DNA from: Owenia fusiformis
Lineage: Eukaryota > Annelida > Polychaeta > Sabellida > Oweniidae
Direction: 5' to 3'
Length of the DNA: 60,000 nucleotides
Assembly (NCBI GenBank): GCA_903813345.2
Contig: CAIIXF020000006.1
Location: 18,048,348 to 18,108,347 of the forward strand
Below are positions 23,831-37,122 of this stretch, one piece after another; position 1 is the first letter of the stretch, and each line of letters opens with the position of its first letter. The notes under the pieces are model-generated. The model worked only from the letters and a program-made list of their open reading frames with translations. It was not told the DNA's origin and did not search any database. A program made the translations under genes and the position numbers.

Positions 23831-26800
23831 TTAACTGGATTTGAACATGTCACACAATAACCTCTCAATAGGAATACTTCCGATTGTTCGTTTGAAAAAT
23901 ATTTCTTCCATCGACCTAGAGCTTATTGACTTCAGTGAGGCGAGGAGAAGAAGGATTTTACCGAAGCGGACTTTACTGGTGGGGTACTGACTGTAGACGT
24001 ACTCGTGAAGCATAACCTGCGCTTGATCTTGTAGTGTCTCTACATGACTTGGGTCACGCAATCCACGTGCCTCTGAAACGACAAAAGAAAATATGGTCAC
24101 ATATTTGGTCAGTTGTTTTGTTTAGCCTAAATGTTATCAGTCCGAGGTTCAAATAAAAAGGTTGTAGATTATATTTTATTGGAGGAGGATGGTATTTTGC
24201 CTTTGTCATATAGGAGCACAATTATGACCGTGATTGTATCTTCATCCCAGATTTGATTGAGTAATTTGAAGTGGTCAGCAATTGTAGTGGTTGTTAAAGA
24301 CACGGGCCTTATAGAGTGAATTAGTTAGTAAAATATTTATTAAAGTCTCACACTGTAGTTAACAATATACATACTAAAATATCATACAATAATTAACAGT
24401 CCCGCCGGCTTCGGCGTATGAGAAGGGCCCATATTCAAGATTATTATTATATTATATTCTGATTTTAAGATTTAATTTAGTAGCAGTAAAGACCTATTTT
24501 ATATTTATTGATGAAAATCAAATCATAAAAAATAAAAATTATCTCAAAATAAAAATCACCATTACACAAAACCATCGATAAACTGTAATAGTCCAGAACA
24601 AATCAAAAAAGGGAGAAATCGGTTTAAAGATCATTCAATGCAAAAGCTAATCCCACTCAGGGCAATGATTTTTTGCCTCTTGTATTAGGGGCCAAATAAT
24701 AGCACCAACAATCAATTCGGTCGTGGGAAACGAACAATATGTTCAACACAATCCATGTCTCAATTGCGATTAAAATACACATGGCCCTTAATATGAATTT
24801 TCAGAATTTCAAATGCTTTTTGAGCAGTATTTGTGGGGTTAAACCGGAGGAGATTTTTCTTGTACATACAAATGCTTTCGGTTAAGAACCAAAAGAGATG
24901 ACTTTATCCACTTAAAGCTACTTGAAGGCATATATTGGAATGTCATATTTAAAGTGAATGGTAGTCTAACCATTAAAGTCTTCTCTTGAAAAAATCCAGG
25001 AAATATAATCTTAAACTTGATTGGTAAACCGGTAACTGGACAACTCGGACCCAGGACAACTCGGACCCTGGACAACTCGGACCCAAGACATCTCGGACCC
25101 AAGACAACTCGGACCACTTTTTAAAATTATGATCTTTATCATTATGTGTGGTTTTATTTTTTCATTTATGAAAATTAATACATATATTATATATTGTGAC
25201 TTCATATTTTGTATTAACTTGATGAAAATGTTTTAATTTGACTTATTTGATGAAAGTTATGAAGTAAGACCAGTAAGAGAATATTGAAGCTGAAGACCCG
25301 AGACATCTCGGGCCACTTTTTGAAGTTATAGTTGATTTAATTTAAAACAATTTAATCGAATTAAGACAATATATGAATTCACAATATATAATATATGTCA
25401 TAAAAAACATTAAACAAAAAAATTAGAACCCCATACAATGATAAAAACAATCATTTCAAAAAGTGGTCCAAGTTGTCTTGGGTCTTTAGCTTCAATAATT
25501 TCTTACTTCTTAACTCTCATCAAAACATTAATTTAAAACAATTTCATCAAATTAACATACTATATGAATTCACAATATATAATATATGTCAAAATAAAAA
25601 TAAAAAATAATTAAAACCAAATATAATGATAAAAATCAAAAATTTCAAAAAGTGGTCCGAGTTGTCTTGGGTCCGAGTTGTCTTGGGTCCGAGATGTCTT
25701 GGGTCCGAGTTGTCCAGGGTCCGAGTTGTCCTGGGTCCGAGTTGTCCGGAAACCGGTAAACCACAGGAGCAAATCAACAAATAAACTGATGGAAATCAAG
25801 AATCAATCCAAAAATAATTGTTAAATTGTCTAATATTCCTCCATTAACCAAAATGTTTAAGTAAGTTTCATTAGTTTGAAATGTTTTGCCAAGTGTATTT
25901 CATCTTACCTGCTTTAAATAAGACGAGTGCTTTGATGCAAGCGTATTCTGTGGCGTCAATCTTCATGTTTCCAAATCTGCTAAGGCTGTCTTGGAGGAGA
26001 CGAATTTGTGTGACGAAAGACGCGGCCTTTTCGTCGCTTGGTCCATTGAGATTCATACCATGTGACGCTAACAGTGTACCTAAAAACATAGATCCATGAA
26101 CAATTACATATTATTAGAAGTATAGATTCCTATTACATAATATTTTTGAGAGAGAAATGGCCTTAATTCGCACCGATAATTTGAGCAAAGTAAGCGGTTT
26201 CATTTGCACAAATTGCAAGGCTTGTTTTTAGATATTGACATATACGGTATCTTGAAAGTTAGCAATTCATATTTTCTTATATTCTTTTTTATCTTAATTT
26301 TGTACCTTTATTGGATTTATTCTACACATACCTATATCGACTGGCATTGACCATTGCGCGGCACTCAGGATGAATAGCTCGCACCAAGACTCTTCAAGAA
26401 GTATGGCCTGGTCGCGGAATGGCAATTGGAGGAACGATGGGATATTACGTGCCCATTTCACGGCCATAAACAGCAGCCTTGCAGCGTGTTCATAGCAGTT
26501 TTCACTCTGACCTAGATTGTTGAAATATGTCGGATTTTCAGTAGGGGTACTTGAGGGTAGAGGAACGTTGGGATTGGTCAGCGATCCTCCATTAACTGGG
26601 AAAGGTAGTGGTGTATTTTGGCTACTGCGTGATGGGGATCGAGACTGGGTTTCTGAAAGAATGAAATTTACATTATTTAAAAAGCATATTTTTGGTGATG
26701 TATTTTTTTTTTAAATTGAGTCATTTGAGCGGCACCAACTGTCAGATTTCGTTTACATTTACAACATGTTATCATTCGATGATTGCAATATCAAATGCTA

Positions 26801-29800
26801 ATTTAGTTACAAAGGAGTTCAAAGATGAATTACTGATTTTTGAGAGTATCATGATTTGAAAAAAAGACCCTATTTTAAAATATTTCAATCCTAGGATGGA
26901 TTCTTTATCACTTCAATCATGTCAATAACATATCAAATAAATAATTAAAAAGAGCGAACTTGAGGAAAATAAGCAATGCGATTTGTGAAGACATTCTGCT
27001 TACTTTCAGTGATAATCAATCGATGACTCACCATTTGACTTGTTTTCTTGTTCTGTGGGTGTATGTGATGCGGATGATGATACTATGTTATCACTGGTTG
27101 ACGTGTCTCCTTCTCGTTTGATACATTTTTCTGTTGGTTTAAGCACCTCTGTTTTTATTGGTCGCTTTTCTTCCTGTCGTGTGATGATTGGTGTAGATGT
27201 ATGAGGCATTTGTGGAGTAGTTGGGGCATTATATCTCAACAAAGGATGTAAAGTGTCCCTGTGCCCTAATAAATGATTTTGATTGGAATGTCCATTACTG
27301 AGACCCGGATGTTGTATAGATGCCCGGATGTCATGGGGTAGTAACACGTGGTTGCCATTGAAGGCCCCTGGTATGAAAGCGTTTAATGGTTTGTCCATGT
27401 AGGGGAATGGGGGACCTCTAGGGAACATGCTTGTCTGGTTAAGTTCTGGTGTCATACCAACTGGAGGGCTGTACGGTTGTCCAAGTCTGTAGTCAAACCT
27501 GAAATCAAATGTAACGTCTTAAAAAGATATACGGTATACATATGATGGGTTGATTAATCATAATTTTGTCTGTTGAAGACCGGGATTGAAGACCACGTGT
27601 GGAAATTGAGTTACTGTGTACATAATTTATATGCAATGTTGCACAGAAACATTGTAATGTTATATAAATTATTTCATAACAGATCGCTTTTTCTAACGTG
27701 ACTTTATTTACCTGGTCCTATCGTGTAGTAGATGTGGAGGGACGGGGAATGCTGTCTCGGGTGGTCTTAGGTCACATGTATCCGGGCTGTCCCTCTTGTA
27801 CTGATAACATCGTGGCGCCCTCTCGTGTTGAACAGCTACAACAAAAGTAACATATAGAATATAGTGTCACTGCACATAATATGTTGCTTAATGTATATTT
27901 TAGAGTAAATATACATGTATAGTAATAATAGTTTATGTTAACATGCTGTTTCATGACATTGTGTTCTTACATCAAAGTGTATTGTTGAGTTGTCATAGTA
28001 AAACATATTGACAACAAACTTGTCTGCAGATGAGCAAATTTATTCTTGGAAATTAAAGATTGATCAGATGTAGAAGAGCAGGACGGGTACAGTTGTTTCA
28101 TAACTTCACAATGATATATCGGGTATAATACTTAATTATGCAAAATGTTCATTTGGTCTTTGAAACCAAACCAATATCGTATCCGACAAACAGCTAGAAA
28201 GCCAACAAGAATGATCAGGCGTAGGTATTTAATTAAATTAATCCATAAAAGGTTGTTATTGTTCCTTTCTTCTCTTTTGAATTGTTACCAATGCTTTAGT
28301 TTACATTATTTATGTGTTTAATGTAACCTTCTGGTAAAGTTTCTTATATACATATAACAATATTTGAATTGTTTGAAAGGTTTGATCCTAGAGTGAGCAT
28401 TCCCGGTTGGAAAGACAACAGATGCCGTGATAGTTGGAATAACAATACTAACATCAAAGAATGGAGCTGGTCAGTGTCTTTCCATTAGACAAACTCTGGG
28501 TAAAAGTTCACCGATACGGATTGATTTCAACGGGATTCGATCTTGTTCAAATGGAAGACCCAATGGAATAAGTTATACTTAAGCTGACGGATCCCAATTA
28601 TGATCGATGCCCAATTTACATAATCTATTCGTCAATCAGTCGATTAAAAGGTCCTAAAGGTCTAACGAGGAGTTATGTGGCTGATGGAGAGGAATCTATG
28701 GACAGGTGGAGGGGAATGGTCAACCCATTTAATACTTCAACTTTGAATAAATCATCCCGTTCTGTAATCACTTATAACATAAGCGTGTAAGTAGTTGTGA
28801 AAAGTGTGGTTGCGGAACAAAAATTTCAACTGATCTGATTCAGTGCGATTTGCATACATTTTAGTTCATTCATCTCCAGTATCGTGTTTCTTTAACTAAT
28901 TTGATGCAATTATGAAATGGAAACTTAATTAAGTATCAGTGTTAAGAAATCGGCAAATATATGTTTGCTGACGTTTAAAAATGCATTTGAGCAAAAAGAT
29001 TGATATGCGAAAGTGTAGTGATACATAATCGATCACAATCTGTGCTCTCACATATGTCTTTTCTCAGCCAGAGTCCTTTAATATGCGCCTCAATCGACTC
29101 TTACAGTCTCTAGATGACTACCTTCAAAGGTTTAAACCACTCTGAGATGATCAAAATACAATGAGTAAAGCGAAAAGTCATTAGCGCCATCACAAGAACG
29201 AGATTGTGAAAGAATTACCATGAAATGAAGATCAAATAAAACTGAAAATATCAATCAAAATACTTCTACCTGAAAACATTAATATTTTCATCTTTAGGTT
29301 TTTGATCAGTTCAAGAATTCACTGACTTTCATCGCGGAGAGATTAATGTTGATTTAATTAATATTTAATCGGCACTCTTATGTTTTTGAGGAAGTATTCC
29401 GTAATAAATACCTTCTTACTGTTTGACTTATTCTACGGCATGCATTATTAAAGTTTATCAAACATTGGGAATTGGTTAACAAGGATATATTTGCCCAGAA
29501 GTGGAGTATCAAAGAGGCAAGAATGTGTCAGAGTTCCGTCAAAATTACAGCGTTCTTGTTAGCAATGGAGATTAAAGTATAAGTGGGAAACAATTAGCTG
29601 GCATTGTTTAAGCAGTCCAAGTGGCCAACACCACTCCATTATAACCAAACATTAATTGATAGAAGCTTGTTGAAGTTCTTCAGAAAGCCCTACATTTTAC
29701 TTTCATGAATCACTACAGGAGCTGAATATTGACTTAACCTGTGAAAATTTAGGAAAGTGGCTAGATTTAGATTAAATTAAGAAACGCTAAGCCATTAATC

Positions 29801-32800
29801 GGTATACTTTAGTGATGTGTTCCATGTGGTAGGACAGTTGTTATGGTAACGCCAGATTACGCAAATTCAAGTTAGGTTAATTGAGAATAGATTAAAGTTA
29901 ATGTTAAAAGAGAAGTGATAATGTTAAATAACACCAATGGGATAAGTTCAGACAAACGTCAATGATTATGTAAGGTCAGTCTCAGAGATATTTAAATCAT
30001 TGAAAATAACGATAATAACACCTGAAAAGTATTCTGCTCAACTTTCCTCAAAAGATTGTTTAAATTATTTTAACAATGAAATCATCCAGAATCAGTTTTA
30101 CCTAATGTCCTTGTGCGAGAAATGCAAATTAGCAGTCATAACGCTGACAACTCCTGTTGAACGATTGTTCTCATCAAACAACTTCTAAATGAAAACAATT
30201 ACTCACCATCTTTGTTCATTTTCATTTCGAGACACTTCTTGAACCGACATGCCTGACATTGGTTTCGTCTGGCGAGATCTACGATACAATTGCCGTTTTC
30301 TTTGCATACATAGTCCAACTGTCGTCTAATACTGCGCTTGAAGAACCCCCGACACCCGTCACAACTCTGAACCCCGTAATGTTTCCCCGAAGCTTTGTCC
30401 CCGCAGACAAGGCACAATGCGTCTGGTTTCCTTCCTGGTGACCCGAAATGATGTCCCCCGTGTGGAAGAGTGTTGCCTAATAGCGGAGATGATGTTGACG
30501 ATCCTCGTGAACTTGAATCTAATCCCGGTGACGAGGACTCATTAGGCGATGATGATGACGCTGATGATTGCGGAGATGTCTGCCCTGAAAATGAAGAATC
30601 ACTAGATGAAGAATTCATTGAAGAATCCATGCATGAGAAGTCCAATTTTTGACGTGTTTTATGAATTATTTGCGCCATTTGATCCAAGATGTGTCTTCGA
30701 TGGTGACTCAAGGTTGACTAATGTTAGGTCATCTAGTCTTACTGCTTTATATTTGCTTACCTAACTAGCCGGATGAAAACTTAATAAAATATTAGTTCAT
30801 TGAATTCTTTGATCTCCCTCTGTTGAGATCATACTATTGATAGTTATGTCTTTGATTTATATAAACATGGGGAACAAACAAAAACACTATGAAAGGAAAC
30901 AAGAACGTAGACAGAAATATCTTATCCTGTTATTGTGCCCTTTGATCTGTTCTATTTCCCACTGTTGGATAAATTGATTAACTGCTGTATAAAACATTAA
31001 GATCAAACCATCAAGATCAATATCAAAAATCAAACTTTTGTGTCTGTCAACATGACTTATAAATAGGATTAAAAAAACATACGGATTAATTTTTTTGGTC
31101 AAAGGTTGATCACCATTAAAATGATAAAACAATACCAATTAATACAAACGGCTTCTTCTCCAAACCAACAATTTTAATGTCCTGCACATTTTCTACACAA
31201 TCTTGAGAGTTGAGTCTAATATTTTCACATCGGATCGTATGAAAGATATAATTCCTTTTCAAAGATGTGACAAAAACAATCAAAATACCCGAAGATGTCA
31301 TTATCGACGAAAGCATTTCTGAAAAAACCCTAAAACGGTGTCAATCTACATCTTCGACATCCAAGGTATTAGCAGTCGGGGCAACTGAAACCTTTGTGAA
31401 TCAAGATGGTCAATCTATAGTAACATTTTAGTGAACTGATGCGGGAAATCCAATGCCATAATAACAACAACTAAAATCGTCAACAGCCTCGAAGACTAAT
31501 AATATATTAGTTTACCCTTTGCATTCGTTTGACATGTTTGACTTCACTTCTTAAAAGAGAGCTTCGTCTTCGTAGTTTAACTACACTCTGCACGCAGGGT
31601 AATATTATTTCAAACGTTACACTGCAAAATAAGGATCCTACATTCAACCAATGAAAAAATGAAGTAACAAGTGATTAACTAAATTGCATAATGTCAAAAC
31701 AACAGTACGCGTCTAATATTCGGACTTTATGTTCAAGGAAATCGTTGAGAGAGTAAAAAGGGAGTGGATATTTAAATCACAAAAAGACAACAACATAAAG
31801 AGGCAAAAATATTAGTGAAACACATTGAACTCGGGATTGAACTGTACATGTAGGCCAATGGGACAGAATAAAAAATGTTTAAAGAATGATAAGGGAATGC
31901 GAAATACAAATGAAAGAATAGGAGAAAGATAAATCAATACGTATGTAATATGTAAAAATATGTAGAAACGGTTGGTTGGGAAATGTTACGCAACAAAATA
32001 CCCAAACACAAATTATTACATAAAACAATGGCGAACATAAATAACCCCCGCGACTTGTTCCGAAGACATTCTGTCGCCATCCAGCCATCCGTTCATTTGA
32101 AATTTGTTTGCGCGTTCACAGTGTACTGAACTGAACTTAGCTTTTAATCCGTCTTTCCCCTGATGAAAGGCTATGGGGAGAATAACAAAGGGTCTGCCTA
32201 AAAGTTTGAGGTAAACAAAAAACCGCACAATGGCTAAAGATTTAAAACAACTGCAATCAAGGTGGACAATTGGCCGGCCATGTCAATAGCTTTGCCCAAA
32301 TCGCCGTCGGCTTTTGACTCGCTTTCACACATCCTTTGTTCTATAATCCAAGCTAAAGTTTCTAATTAGCTACTTTGCTTCCATATAATGTTAACTTAGG
32401 TAGTTAATCTTATGAAATTGTTAACAGAACTGCAATTTATTCATTTGTTCTGTTAAAGTTTAATCGTTTGTACAACTACTTGGAAACTGACGGGTAACTT
32501 GAGCTTTTACAATTTGCAAATACACCCACAAGTGAAGCGGATGACATCAATAAGTTTGTTCACGTTCATAATATGAACAAATTAAATATCATTTTTGAAG
32601 AGCTTTAGAATAGTAAATAATTTCTATATAGACTATATTGATCATATAAAATGGTTTCTAAAGATATGATACGACAAGATATGTCAAAATAGATATTTAG
32701 TTTTCATAGATTCAAAGATTTTTCATAGATTTAAAATTGTCCATAATTACTATTGATTAAATTTATGATCGTATCAAATGCTTTCCAAAAGTCTGATACG

Positions 32801-35604
32801 ACCAATTCAATTTAACTACATTTTGGGTCAGTACACAATAATAAAGGCCCGTAGCCAGGAGGGGGGGGGGGGGGCTCAAATATTTGTAGGGCTTCATTAG
32901 TGGGCCTTGTTGGGGGATTACTTGGCTTTTTGGGGGCTAGTTTTTCGACCCCCGCTTACAAAAAGCTGGCTACGGACATGCAATATGGATTGGCATCGTT
33001 GTCAAATGTCAGTCTGAGAATCCTAAGTAATAAACGGGCCAAATGAGGTCAATAGTCAAAACAGAAAATTGTCTGGCGCTGGCTTATTATGACCTAACAG
33101 TTATTCTTAAATTGTACGAATATTATTCTCAGAGTTGCTTGGCAGTCTGAAACCTATCGATTTTTATATATATCATTCCTTTCACATTTGATTGAATATG
33201 AAATAAAAATTACTAAGGTTAAACATTATGGATGTCTGATATCTACACATTTCCGAATGAATGAAACTCTTGAAAAAATATATATTCTCGAAAGTTTAGA
33301 CATCATAGTCTGATACGAATGCTCCCATTTCTGTGCGGGTCACGTAGGGATAGCAAAGTCTACACGGGCGGGGATGATGATGTTGGAGTAAACAACTTTG
33401 ATATTTTAGGTTTTTGACTGTTAAAGCAATGTTATTTACCACTTTCCAATGATCGATCAAAGATCCAATAACACTCATGCTGGATCACTGAAGAAACACA
33501 ATTGATAAAATAATCTTAGAAATTGAACAATGAACGGATAATCGACTTTGGGAAAGTTGGTCAGACGATTTTGTAACGAAAACAAGTCAAAATGAGGTAG
33601 CAAGAATTGAACAATGTCAAATGGATTACCACTTATATCATGGCTTAACATTCATCGTTGTGTAAAATTGAATCATTAAAACTAAAACAAATATACTTTG
33701 ATAAAACAAAAACGACAAACCCAAAAGTCAAACACCAAACAAATACAGTAAATTAGCATTTTTTAGGTTTATTGATAAACCCCAAAGATATATATGAATC
33801 AAGGACATTATGAGCTAGATGATGTCAGCAGCCAGAACAGAGAAGTCCGACTGACCTATCCACGCCTGTTATCATAAACTTAAAAACGCAAGTCATTGGA
33901 GTTGTTAGTTATTAAGTTGTTAGCATAGTTGGTTGGCATTCTGATACTTGCCGCATACCTTTTCAGGGGCGTAGCAAGCTTTCAGTGAGGGGCGGGGGTG
34001 CGATCGCCAAAAACATTTGGTTTTCAGTCAGGGGATGGGGTGCGATTGTGGCATAAACAAGCCCAAAATAAGATTTATTTTGACTTTTACGAAAATTGAT
34101 GCAACTTCCTTCAAAATTACGTTGATAAACAAATAACAAACAAGAATGAGTTTTGTTTGGCGATATTACATAATGTTACATAATACATTTCTAAGTACTA
34201 ATTGAAATAAATGATTATACCATAACTAATTGACTAACTACCTAAAGATTATATAATAAGTGTATATGTAGTTACGTAATTAAAAAACAACCGCGCACGT
34301 GTTCCACTATGAACAGTGCTCCAGAAGCAGTCAAGAACAGAATAAGCACAGCTCAAATAAATGAGATTACAATAAAAACAGTACATGTACAGTACATGTT
34401 CAAAAGTGCTAAAACAGACATGAACTGTGATGTAAGAAAGCAAGTAAGCGTAAAAAACTGTGAATCAAGTAAACACTATGAAACAAGTAAAAATACATTT
34501 ACAAAACGCTTTGTTATGGGGGGGGGGGGGGGTGTGTTTGATCGCACCCATCGCACCTCCCCTGGTTAGGTTACGCATATGCTTTTCTTATACCTATATG
34601 AAAAACGATGTTGTCATGGTTGTTGGGATAAAATCTCTTACATTTCCAAAATACCTATTTTTGAATTCTGCACTGCCTGAATATTATTTTAAATCCACAC
34701 AGAGAAATGTACGCTACAAGTGCGTGAGACACTTTTGGCACTCGAAATATCCTACCCTGTACACAGTCTAGTTTAATCCAAGAAGCTCTCTTTTAGAAAA
34801 CGAAATCGAACGAATGCAAAGGGTAAATAAAAAATTGTGTAATGGTGGATCAAACTCAGATTTGGTATATCATCAACATACTTTGATCGAATATGATAAT
34901 GATCTACCATGGAGAGATATAAATCACTTGACGTCAATGAGAAGGGGTATATACAGGAATATCGAAATAAATAAAGCAAATGAATAAATAAGAATTTCTA
35001 ACCACAATTATTGCAGAACGTTATGCAGATTATTTAGCGCAACTTTGGCTTGATCTACGATGCTAAATGCTGCGCTATTACATTAATGCATTTGCGATAT
35101 CGTAAAATACAATAAAAAATTCTAAATATTATCTTGTTATTAACACTTACTTAAAATGACTCAAATTTTTACAACGTTATCACACCTTATAAAATTTGAT
35201 ACATTTACCATTTGCCATCAGAAAAATAACTAAAACGGCAAATCAAAAATTCTATGGCTGATCTGCTATTCAATCAAATTAAAAACTGCATAGTTTATAA
35301 CTTATTGATATCATGTATATGAATGAAACTCACCGATTATAGCACCGTTAACATTATTGCCCATATGTCCGTTAGCGTAATCACTGGCCTTCTGCTGTCG
35401 GTGTTGAAGTTCAGTAATATCGCATTTGTTGTCACTAATATTGCGCTGTTCTGTCTCGGTTGACTGGCGTCGTTCTGTCGCGGTGTGTCCCACGGGGCTG
35501 GGGGTACGGTTCCGGGGGACGACGCCTACTAACTGCGGTGTTGGCCCAGGGTGTCCCGACAATGGTGACATCATAATTCCTGCCATCATTTTAAAACTTC
35601 GCAA
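23831..35604 (-). CDS. NR2E3: Photoreceptor-type nuclear receptor NR2E3 (PNR/fax-1/Hr51)
   Basis: Seven exons on the minus strand, 35604-35334, 30584-30207, 27835-27712, 27498-27032, 26652-26332, 26079-25909 and 24072-23831, join with matching phases to 657 residues. The zinc-finger DNA-binding domain is at about residues 148-213: [15 protein letters not shown]-box [23 protein letters not shown], then AVQHERAPR. The ligand-binding domain covers about 462-657: [65 protein letters not shown], ending LLCDMFKSS. These match vertebrate NR2E3 and the fly Hr51/nematode fax-1 group. It is a nuclear transcription factor; relatives act in photoreceptor and neuronal identity. It is much longer than the roughly 410-residue human protein because of a long Ser/Pro-rich N-terminus and a hinge of some 240 residues. 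The acceptor chosen for exon 2 gives the right phase, but the open frame extends upstream to about 30711, so an alternative 5' exon or start is possible. Confidence 0.92.
25023..25762. mobile_element. Foldback element with arrays of 16-base subrepeats
   Basis: Inside the last NR2E3 intron, 25037-25111 has five tandem units of the type GGACAACTCGGACCCA and 25648-25750 has six units of the reverse complement. The arms end in ACCGGT-containing sequence on both sides. A shorter inner inverted pair (GACCCGAGACATCTCGGGCC near 25294, complement-like near 25464) lies between them. Folded, the arms would form a stem of about 100 base pairs. No coding capacity; the translated arms give only repetitive peptides. 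Confidence 0.75.
27836..30206. other. NR2E3 intron between DNA-binding and hinge exons
   Basis: No exon or transposon was recognised in this 2.4-kb intron. Sequence at about 28390-28760 and 29480-29900 is less A+T-biased and less repetitive than its surroundings, with homeobox-type TAATTG/CAATTA cores. This is a weak hint of conserved regulatory DNA and cannot be shown without comparison. Confidence 0.3.
31513..31601 (-). mobile_element. Miniature element, TACCCT...AGGGTA ends, copy 1
   Basis: An 89-base unit bounded by TACCCT and AGGGTA, inverted relative to copies 2 and 3. Shared core features are GAAGCTCTCTTTTAAGAAGT and AATGCAAAGGGTA on its minus strand. It looks like a MITE-class repeat. 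Confidence 0.65.
32849..32975. mobile_element. Hairpin element with G run
   Basis: The ends CCGTAGCCAG and CTGGCTACGG are perfect 10-base inverted repeats bounding a 127-base unit with a run of about sixteen G. The GTAGCCAG end resembles the ends of the elements at 33965 and 36888. Confidence 0.55.
33965..34577. mobile_element. G-run element, GGGGCGTAGC-ended, copy 1
   Basis: It starts AGGGGCGTAGCAAGC, contains GGGGTGCGATCGCC and GTGCGATTGTGGCATAA, and finishes after a long G run with ATCGCACC repeated and a GGTTACGC end. The same ordered motifs appear at 36888-37122, showing one repeat family. No coding function was recognised. Confidence 0.6.
34753..34825 (+). mobile_element. Miniature element, TACCCT...AGGGTA ends, copy 2
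   Basis: A 73-base unit with TACCCTGTACACAGTCTAG, GAAGCTCTCTTTTAGAA and AATGCAAAGGGTA. Same family as 31513-31601 and 36462-36539. Confidence 0.65.
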
Positions 35605-36461
35605 AAATTGTTTTTCTTTTTTTGTAACTATACTTAATGTTTTATCATATACATTATCACCGTCGCGAGTGTGTCAAAATTGTTCCAAATTCGCTAAAAA
35701 TGTCATAAATGTTTTTCCGAATTCCTGGAAAGATTGTGTGTGTATTCTCAACCCCAACAGAATTTGCTTCTGTTCTGGCACTAATGTCCAATATGTGTAT
35801 AAATTACCGACGTGAGAAATTCACATACGGCGTAATCTCCACGCATAATTCCAACATTCAATTTTGTCAATACAATTTCTGATGTCATAACCCGCTTCTG
35901 GTACGTTACTGGAGATTGTTTTAAGCCATTTCTTATTTTGATTGGGGTAAAGTTTTAATCGGGCTTTAATATAAACCTTGATCTGGCCAATTATAGTATA
36001 CCACTAATGACTTGTCAACAGAATAAGGCATTCAACACTATACCTTTCCTAGTCAAAGAACTGTTTAATCTGAAAAGTATGCGACACAATCTTTCACTTT
36101 TATAGAACTTATAATAACATTAGAAATCTTACTGTATAGGATAATCCGAATACAAGCTCTTTAAACTTCACCCTGACATAAATACATGTAAGATGGTTAA
36201 TTAATACATTGGTCTCGATTTGGTAATACCTAGATATTATACTGGTGGGGTTAAGGACCATAATGGCGAAAGTCACTTTATAACATTAGTGTATAGTATC
36301 GGTTCCATCCTAGGTTCCAACATATAAAAGAGGACACTTTTTCTTATATTGAACAATCTTATTGATTTCTTTGGTGCCCGTGACAGGTTTTACCCTCCCC
36401 TTTGAATATATGTTCATGTCCTCTTTTATGACCTCTCTGGTCCCCCGGGTCTGGTCCTCAT

Positions 36462-36539
36462 TACCCTGCGCGCAGAGTCTAGTTAAACTACAGACGAAGC
36501 TCTCTTTTAAGAAGTGAAGTCAAGCGAATGCAAAGGGTA
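36462..36539 (+). mobile_element. Miniature element, TACCCT...AGGGTA ends, copy 3
   Basis: A 78-base unit with TACCCTGCGCGCAGAGTCTA, GAAGCTCTCTTTTAAGAAGT and AATGCAAAGGGTA. Reverse-complementary to 31513-31601 over nearly its whole length. Confidence 0.7.
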
Positions 36540-36887
36540 TGTCCTCATTGGGCACAGATGATTAGGATTTATAGTGAGGTGAAAAATGAATTTCTTGTGC
36601 CATCTCCCTTGATTTTATACATTGTTTATTACCAACAGCGTTCCTAAGTAAAAATATAAGAATAAATAAAATGTTATACTGGTATTGGTCTGAACAACTC
36701 TACTCATAAAATACTTATTTTCAATTTCTTACATTGTTAAGCTAACGTTTATTGCTGATTACGATCAATCTTTATTGATTAAGTAAGTAATTGATTTAAA
36801 GTGGACTTGATTTCATAGTAATATATACGGTGTTTGATCGATTGATTCATTTGGAATCTTTGGTTTATGCAATCTATGTTGCCCTAC

Positions 36888-37122
36888 AGGGGCGTAGCCA
36901 GCTATCAGCCAGGGGGGGGGGGGGGGTGCGATCACCATTTTTTCGGTTTTCAGTCGGGGGGGGGGGTGCGATCGCCTATTTTTTCGTTTTTCAGTCAGCG
37001 GAGTGCGATCGTGGCATAAGTAAGGCAAACATTGTTTTGAATTTTACAAAAATTGATCCAACTTTCTTCAAAATTTGGGAGTTATGGGGGGGGGGGGGGG
37101 GGGTGCATCGCACACATCGCCC
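36888..37122. mobile_element. G-run element, GGGGCGTAGC-ended, copy 2
   Basis: It starts AGGGGCGTAGCCAGC, has GGGGTGCGATCACC and GTGCGATCGTGGCATAAG and ends near GCATCGCACACATCGCCC. It contains three G runs of about 10-18 bases. A shorter relative of 33965-34577. Confidence 0.6.

Larger units (their letters stand above)
30585..35333. other. First NR2E3 intron, repeat-rich
   Basis: No additional NR2E3 exon was identified. It contains two copies of an approximately 80-base TACCCT element (31513-31601 and 34753-34825), a hairpin element with a long G run (32849-32975) and a 0.6-kb G-run element (33965-34577). A non-coding 5' exon could be hidden here. Confidence 0.45.

Noticed and set aside
35426-35815. 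129-codon plus-strand open frame
   Set aside because: Antisense to the first NR2E3 exon, which has a clean start, donor and phase match to the next exon.
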